Shown piece by piece: positions 22,640-25,724 of a stretch of DNA of 25,724 bases. Source of the stretch: Nitrososphaerota archaeon (GTDB taxonomy: Archaea > Thermoproteota > Nitrososphaeria > Nitrososphaerales > CADDZS01); the NCBI GenBank assembly GCA_013288145.1, contig JABDCJ010000037.1:1-25724 (forward strand). Direction: 5' to 3'. Position 1 is the stretch's first letter. Every line of letters begins with the position of its first letter. A model generated the notes under the pieces. The model was not told where the DNA came from. It searched no databases and saw only the letters and a list, made by a program, of their open reading frames with translations. The position numbers and the translations under genes are program-made.

Positions 22640-22911
22640 TTTGTAATGCCATTCACTCGAAAAAGCAGAGATTGTAGCCTCGTGTGAGATGACCGTGACC
22701 TGATTCGGGAGGTCTTAAGTTATGATTTCGCTCGCAAGGCATCAAGTGAGTCGGACAAATTTTCGAACAAGAGTTTCTCTCGATGGTTCTTCGTGACAAG
22801 AGGATAGTTACTGTAACTTTACTATAACAAAAAGATTACTTTAGGGTATGCGGGTATTGGTAACCTTAGGATCTGTCAAATAACTCTAACACAACTTTTT
22901 TCTAAATTCAT
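22640..22911. other. Intergenic region with a short inverted repeat
   Basis: No gene apart from the possible extension of the minus-strand frame to 22714. AGTTAC-T-GTAACT at 22806-22818 is a perfect 6-1-6 inverted repeat about 135 bp before the RibD-C gene, with A/T-rich sequence after it. An AAATAAC element (about 22878-22886) could be its TATA box. Confidence 0.35.
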
Positions 22912-22941
22912 TTGAGTTACTACGACGGCAGGCGAAAGCGT

Positions 22942-23481
22942 TTGAGAAAAATAATTGTAGAGGAGGACATATCACTGGACGGGATATTCGAGGATAACGG
23001 GAAGTGGCGGTTCGACTATTCCAGCGACGATTTGGCCGATTTCGACAGGACGAAGCTCAAACCCGACGCCATGCTGATTGGAAGGAAGACCTATGAATTA
23101 TTCGCGTCTTACTGGCCGAATCAAAAGAGCGACGAGAATTCGTTCGCCGACAAGATGAATAGCATGCACAAGTATGTTGTATCTGCAACGCTCAAGAGAG
23201 CAGACTGGAAAAATACAACCATCATCGACGGGGATGTGCCGAAGGAGATATCCAGGATCAAGAATGAATCGGACGGAGACATTGAAATCTTCGGGAGTGC
23301 AAAACTTGTTCAGACTCTAACGCAGTACGGATTGGTCGACGAATTCAATCTTCTGGTCTTTCCTGTAATTCTGGGGAGCGGGAAGCGGCTGTTCGCTGAA
23401 GGGAAGAAACTCCCCGTGACTCTGGTCGAGACAAAGAAATTCAGCAAAGGTGTGGTTCTGCTGCATTATCGTACTTCCTAA
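22942..23481 (+). CDS. Dihydrofolate reductase-like/RibD C-terminal domain protein
   Basis: A 179-residue single-domain protein of the RibD-C/dihydrofolate reductase-like family (YyaP/YwjB type). It shows the N-terminal strand LRKIIVEEDISLDGIFED, the nucleotide-binding strand MLIGRKTYELFASYWP, YVVSATLKRADWKNT, DIEIFGSAKLVQTLTQYGLV (the IxGSxxL helix) and VFPVILGSGKRLFAEG. These proteins bind NADPH; most small members have no proven reaction. TTG 22942 is chosen because family members begin with M-R-K-I directly at the first strand. The frame is open to a TTG at 22912, which would add ten residues (SYYDGRRKR) and would suit a leaderless transcript from the AAATAAC box. Confidence 0.82.
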   Translation: MRKIIVEEDISLDGIFEDNGKWRFDYSSDDLADFDRTKLKPDAMLIGRKTYELFASYWPNQKSDENSFADKMNSMHKYVVSATLKRADWKNTTIIDGDVPKEISRIKNESDGDIEIFGSAKLVQTLTQYGLVDEFNLLVFPVILGSGKRLFAEGKKLPVTLVETKKFSKGVVLLHYRTS

Positions 23482-23522
23482 CGCTAAGGCAGTTCTGAGA
23501 GTTAACCCTAGGAGTAAGAATC

Positions 23523-23873
23523 TCAAGGAACTGATTTGGAGAAGGCGCAGATAGTTTCGTTCCATGCGATTCCCGGTATTCCGGAATATGTCAAGGTTGT
23601 TCCAGTAGCAGTCGAAATACCTTGGGAAGAATTTAGAATATGTACGTTCGTTTGAGTATAAGTTTCTAGGGCAGATATCAAAGTTGTATTCGTATAAATG
23701 TAAGACGAATTATTGAACGGGTTGTATGAATATGAGTGCGAAAAACTAACGACTGTGCACACTCCAAAAATCGAGTTGTGTGATTGATTGAAGTAACCTA
23801 AGGTTAGACCTACGGCTATCGCAACGCCGACTAGAATGATAATTGCAACTACGCCGATGATTCTAGTTTGCAT
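23523..23873 (-). CDS. Small exported, membrane-anchored hypothetical protein
   Basis: A 116-residue protein. One hydrophobic helix (about 5-27, IIGVVAIIILVGVAIAVGLT) follows a short positive N-terminus (MQTR). The remaining 90 residues are extracellular in character: rich in Ser, Thr, Asn and Tyr, several N-x-S/T sites, and two cysteines (GVCTVV, ETICAF) that could form a disulfide. No family is recognised. ATG 23873 gives the normal start for such a signal-anchor. It converges with the RibD-C gene (41 bp between stops). It looks like the many small surface proteins of thaumarchaea. Confidence 0.6.
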   Translation of the reverse strand: MQTRIIGVVAIIILVGVAIAVGLTLGYFNQSHNSIFGVCTVVSFSHSYSYNPFNNSSYIYTNTTLISALETYTQTNVHILNSSQGISTATGTTLTYSGIPGIAWNETICAFSKSVP

Positions 23874-24226
23874 TAATGCTCAAATGATTCGGCGAATTCC
23901 AGATGATATTAATCTCTCTTCATCCCACCAATTCGCAATTTGGGGTTGCTCTTTTTTCGCATTCTTTCCAAGGATACGGCTGTCACACGTCCATGGTAGC
24001 GCATACCTCTGCCATTACTGAGTGAAATGAATATTCCCCAATTTTGGAGTTATCTTAAGCTTAGGAAGTATTATCCTTTCTACGAAAGTCTGATTCGCAA
24101 CAAATTTTACAAGCATCAAACTAGCAGCAAAGTAGCCCATACTAATCATTAGTACACGTTATTTGCGCTCATATTGAGCATTAGACAAGGCAACGTTCAA
24201 AATCAACTAAACCCATTCGCGCACCT
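23874..24226. other. Intergenic region, no gene seen
   Basis: A+T-rich, stops in all frames on both strands; no RNA gene or repeat recognised. It should hold the divergent promoters of the exported protein (start 23873) and the zinc-ribbon gene (24227), but no box is clear enough to mark. Confidence 0.4.
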
Positions 24227-24553
24227 ATGACGTCGCCGTCACACCTGGAAAAGTGCAAGAATTGTCATCTTCGTTTTGCGCCCAATGTCGAAGTAGAATC
24301 TCTACCATTGTTTAACTCCGTCGACAAGTCTCGATGGACTGAAACCAAGTGCCCTGATTGTGGGATACGATATAAGGTAGCGCGAGTGAGGAGAAATTCC
24401 TTTGAAGTGGTTGTAATTCTTTCCGAGAGGCTGCCTATTAGAGAAAGCGCTGTGATAACCTCGGCAATTTCTGAGCCTGGATACGACCTTCTCCTTTCGT
24501 CCCAAAGAATACCAGCAGATCATATGGAACCGCTCTTGGCAAGCGTCCGGTAA
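24227..24553 (+). CDS. Small zinc-ribbon protein
   Basis: A 108-residue protein with two CxxC knuckles, C10/C13 (KCKNCHLRF) and C42/C45 (KCPDCGIRYKVARVRR), the second followed by basic residues as in nucleic-acid-binding zinc ribbons. The C-terminal half (EVVVILSERLPIRESAVITS) is of no recognised fold. The function is unknown. Its last 34 bp overlap, tail to tail, the 3' end of the winged-helix gene on the other strand, so the two transcripts are complementary at their ends. Confidence 0.6.
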   Translation: MTSPSHLEKCKNCHLRFAPNVEVESLPLFNSVDKSRWTETKCPDCGIRYKVARVRRNSFEVVVILSERLPIRESAVITSAISEPGYDLLLSSQRIPADHMEPLLASVR

Positions 24554-24969
24554 GCCTGTGAGGCAAAGATTACGATAGCTGCCAAGTTAATTACGATTGA
24601 AAAAAGATAGAGCGATGTCAGAACTGCCGGTCTTAGTATTGTAAGTAGTATCACTAGGGTCGTCGTGAAGAAGATTGTATATGTGGTCTGAAATGGTATC
24701 AGCGATCTTCTTATCCTGATCATGTTTTCGAAGACGAGCCTGTCGACGTAATAACCGCCGCCTTCCTGCTCTTTTACCAGCCCAGCCACTATCAGCTTGT
24801 TGATATGGTATTGCGGAATCGAAGCCGAGCTTAGCTTGAGTCCACGCTGAATTTCGTGAAGACCCATCGGCCTTCCCTCTTTGTACATGAATCTGTAGAT
24901 TCTGAGCGTAGTCCCCTTGAGCACATCCTCGTCCTTCGGAGAGTCACGTTCAGGTCCATTCTTTTTCAT
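24520..24969 (-). CDS. Winged-helix regulator with two C-terminal membrane helices
   Basis: A 149-residue protein. Residues about 20-78 form a winged helix: TTLRIYRFMYK, EGRPMGLHEIQRGLKLSSAS (turn and recognition helix), QYHINKLIVAGLVKEQEGGG (wing). Two hydrophobic helices follow (about 94-112 and 116-138), ending in a short basic tail. This membrane-tethered ArsR-like layout recurs in thaumarchaeal genomes; the signals sensed are unknown. ATG 24969 has an A/T-rich box (about 24998-25008) at leaderless distance. An inverted repeat (24967-24996) covers the interval between box and start, suggesting autoregulation. It overlaps the zinc-ribbon gene by 34 bp at the 3' end. Confidence 0.72.
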   Translation of the reverse strand: MKKNGPERDSPKDEDVLKGTTLRIYRFMYKEGRPMGLHEIQRGLKLSSASIPQYHINKLIVAGLVKEQEGGGYYVDRLVFENMIRIRRSLIPFQTTYTIFFTTTLVILLTILRPAVLTSLYLFSIVINLAAIVIFASQAYRTLAKSGSI

Positions 24970-24996
24970 GACTTTCTAGAATTCGAAAGAGTCATG
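24967..24996. promoter_or_regulatory. Inverted repeat over the start of the winged-helix membrane protein gene
   Basis: CATGACTTTC (24967-24976) faces GAAAGAGTCATG (24985-24996), giving CATGAC/GTCATG outer arms and TTTC/GAAA inner arms. It spans the start codon and the predicted transcript start, directly below the TATA-like TTACTTATTG. Likely a repressor site, possibly for the winged-helix protein itself. Confidence 0.5.
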
Positions 24997-25068
24997 CAAT
25001 AAGTAAACATCTTGAATCTTTCCGTGTTCAAGATAAACCAAAGTTTCCACTAGCTTGTACTAAAGATT

Positions 25069-25077
25069 AGTATTAAG
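25069..25077 (+). promoter_or_regulatory. TATA-like box for the terminal exported-protein gene
   Basis: AGTATTAAG about 45 bp before the TTG at 25118 predicts transcription from near 25099. Confidence 0.35.
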
Positions 25078-25117
25078 TGGAGATTGAAGTCTAGTACTTC
25101 AGGGACTTGAAACTATC

Positions 25118-25724
25118 TTGGCCGAGTATCGAAGACAGATAGTTTCCGGTGGCATAGCAGCAATCCTCCTTGCCATTAGTATTGGCTTGGCCGTGATCTA
25201 CGTTCCTACTCTGAATCTGAATGGCCAGGGCGGTTCGACTTCTAGCTCGTTATCTTCAACTATTGCTACGACTTCAAGCACATCAGCTGTCACAATCTAT
25301 CTAAATAGGACCACGAGCACTCATACAAGTTCCAGATCTATTGAATCAAGGACCTCAGCTACAAGTTCACCTGCGGCAACTGTTTCCGTCACCATATACA
25401 GGAACGGGACAGCAACTGAAACGACCACAGTTACGAGTACCTTGGTCGAAACTGTGACTTATCTTTCAAACTCCACTACCTCGTCAAGTAGTGCGTGTCC
25501 CCAATATGGAGGACCGGGGTCTCCGTCTTATTGCATCCCTGTGATTATATCAAACAGCCAGCTTTCTGCGATTCCATCGGGTACGCAAATTATATTGCGG
25601 GTCGACTGGCAGAGCTTTGAATCTTACCTCGCTCCAAACGTCGGAAACGTGATCTTCACTGATACTTCCGGGAGTCCACTTTATGCTTGGTGCGAATCTA
25701 GCTGTTCCAGCACTCAGTCAGTCT
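25118..25724 (+). CDS. Exported cell-surface protein, N-terminal part (DUF2341-like domain)
   Basis: An open frame from TTG 25118 to the right edge, about 202 residues seen. After LAEYRRQIVSGG comes a membrane helix (IAAILLAISIGLAVIYVP, about 13-30), then about 95 residues dominated by Thr and Ser, then a folded region with cysteines (SACPQYGGPGSPSYCIPVII). SNSQLSAIPSGTQIILRVDW, then NVGNVIFTDTSGSPLYAW, resembles the start of the DUF2341 domain of archaeal surface proteins, which usually reads ISNSQ...P..QQ.I.V followed by N(V/L)xFF...G..IxSW. The start could be a few codons earlier, since no ATG is present. The function is probably surface adhesion or carbohydrate binding, by analogy only. 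Confidence 0.7.
   Translation, partial: MAEYRRQIVSGGIAAILLAISIGLAVIYVPTLNLNGQGGSTSSSLSSTIATTSSTSAVTIYLNRTTSTHTSSRSIESRTSATSSPAATVSVTIYRNGTATETTTVTSTLVETVTYLSNSTTSSSSACPQYGGPGSPSYCIPVIISNSQLSAIPSGTQIILRVDWQSFESYLAPNVGNVIFTDTSGSPLYAWCESSCSSTQSV

Noticed and set aside
16812..22911. Attachment-site direct repeats bounding the accessory region
   Set aside because: No convincing matching pair of flanking repeats, integrase or tRNA gene end was found, so the borders are left undefined.
1..25724. CRISPR array, tRNA, rRNA or insertion sequence
   Set aside because: No regularly spaced repeats, no T-loop/cloverleaf pattern and no transposase with terminal inverted repeats were seen by eye.

Overview
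The window looks archaeal. TATA-like boxes sit about 25-30 bp before several start codons (leaderless style), GTG and TTG starts are frequent, and secreted proteins carry one N-terminal membrane helix followed by a Ser/Thr-rich linker. There is also a winged-helix protein with two C-terminal membrane helices and an HTH/coiled-coil protein. This fits best a heterotrophic, non-ammonia-oxidising member of the Thaumarchaeota (Nitrososphaeria). That placement is inference; no rRNA or tRNA gene was seen.

Positions 1-15642 form a catabolic region. A cut-off Gfo/Idh/MocA oxidoreductase is divergent from a dihydrodipicolinate synthase/KDG aldolase-family gene. Then come an aminotransferase, an APC amino acid permease, an M19 dipeptidase, and a divergent pair: an enolase-like gene and a MOFRL-type glycerate 2-kinase-like gene. 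They are followed by a solute-binding lipoprotein-like protein, a second aminotransferase, a RidA imine deaminase, an AstE/AspA-type zinc deacylase and a DUF1028 Ntn-hydrolase. Together they suggest uptake and breakdown of peptides, amino acids and acyl-amino acids. The aldolase, glycerate kinase and enolase could form the lower part of a non-phosphorylative Entner-Doudoroff route. Two things stand out. The enolase has lost several canonical active-site residues. And the gap at 1420-1722 holds the two C-terminal tails of a second, collapsed kinase/enolase pair.

Positions 15699-21621 look like an integrated accessory element, visibly richer in G+C from about 17.5 kb. It contains a ParB-like protein fused to a SnoaL/NTF2-like domain, a 47-codon ORF sharing its C-terminal motif with a ribbon-helix-helix protein, a winged-helix gene, and a zinc protein. 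Next are an 18-bp perfect palindrome, a cluster of six YTGACC repeats, and a tightly packed operon of HTH/coiled-coil and zinc-ribbon proteins, interrupted by a frameshift at an A7 run. The contents suggest a plasmid- or virus-like maintenance module, but no integrase, replicase or attachment site was found.

Positions 21640-25724 are mixed: two poorly recognised minus-strand genes, a RibD-C/dihydrofolate reductase-like protein, a small membrane-anchored exported protein, a zinc-ribbon protein, a winged-helix membrane regulator with an inverted repeat over its start, and the beginning of a large exported protein that leaves the window on the right.
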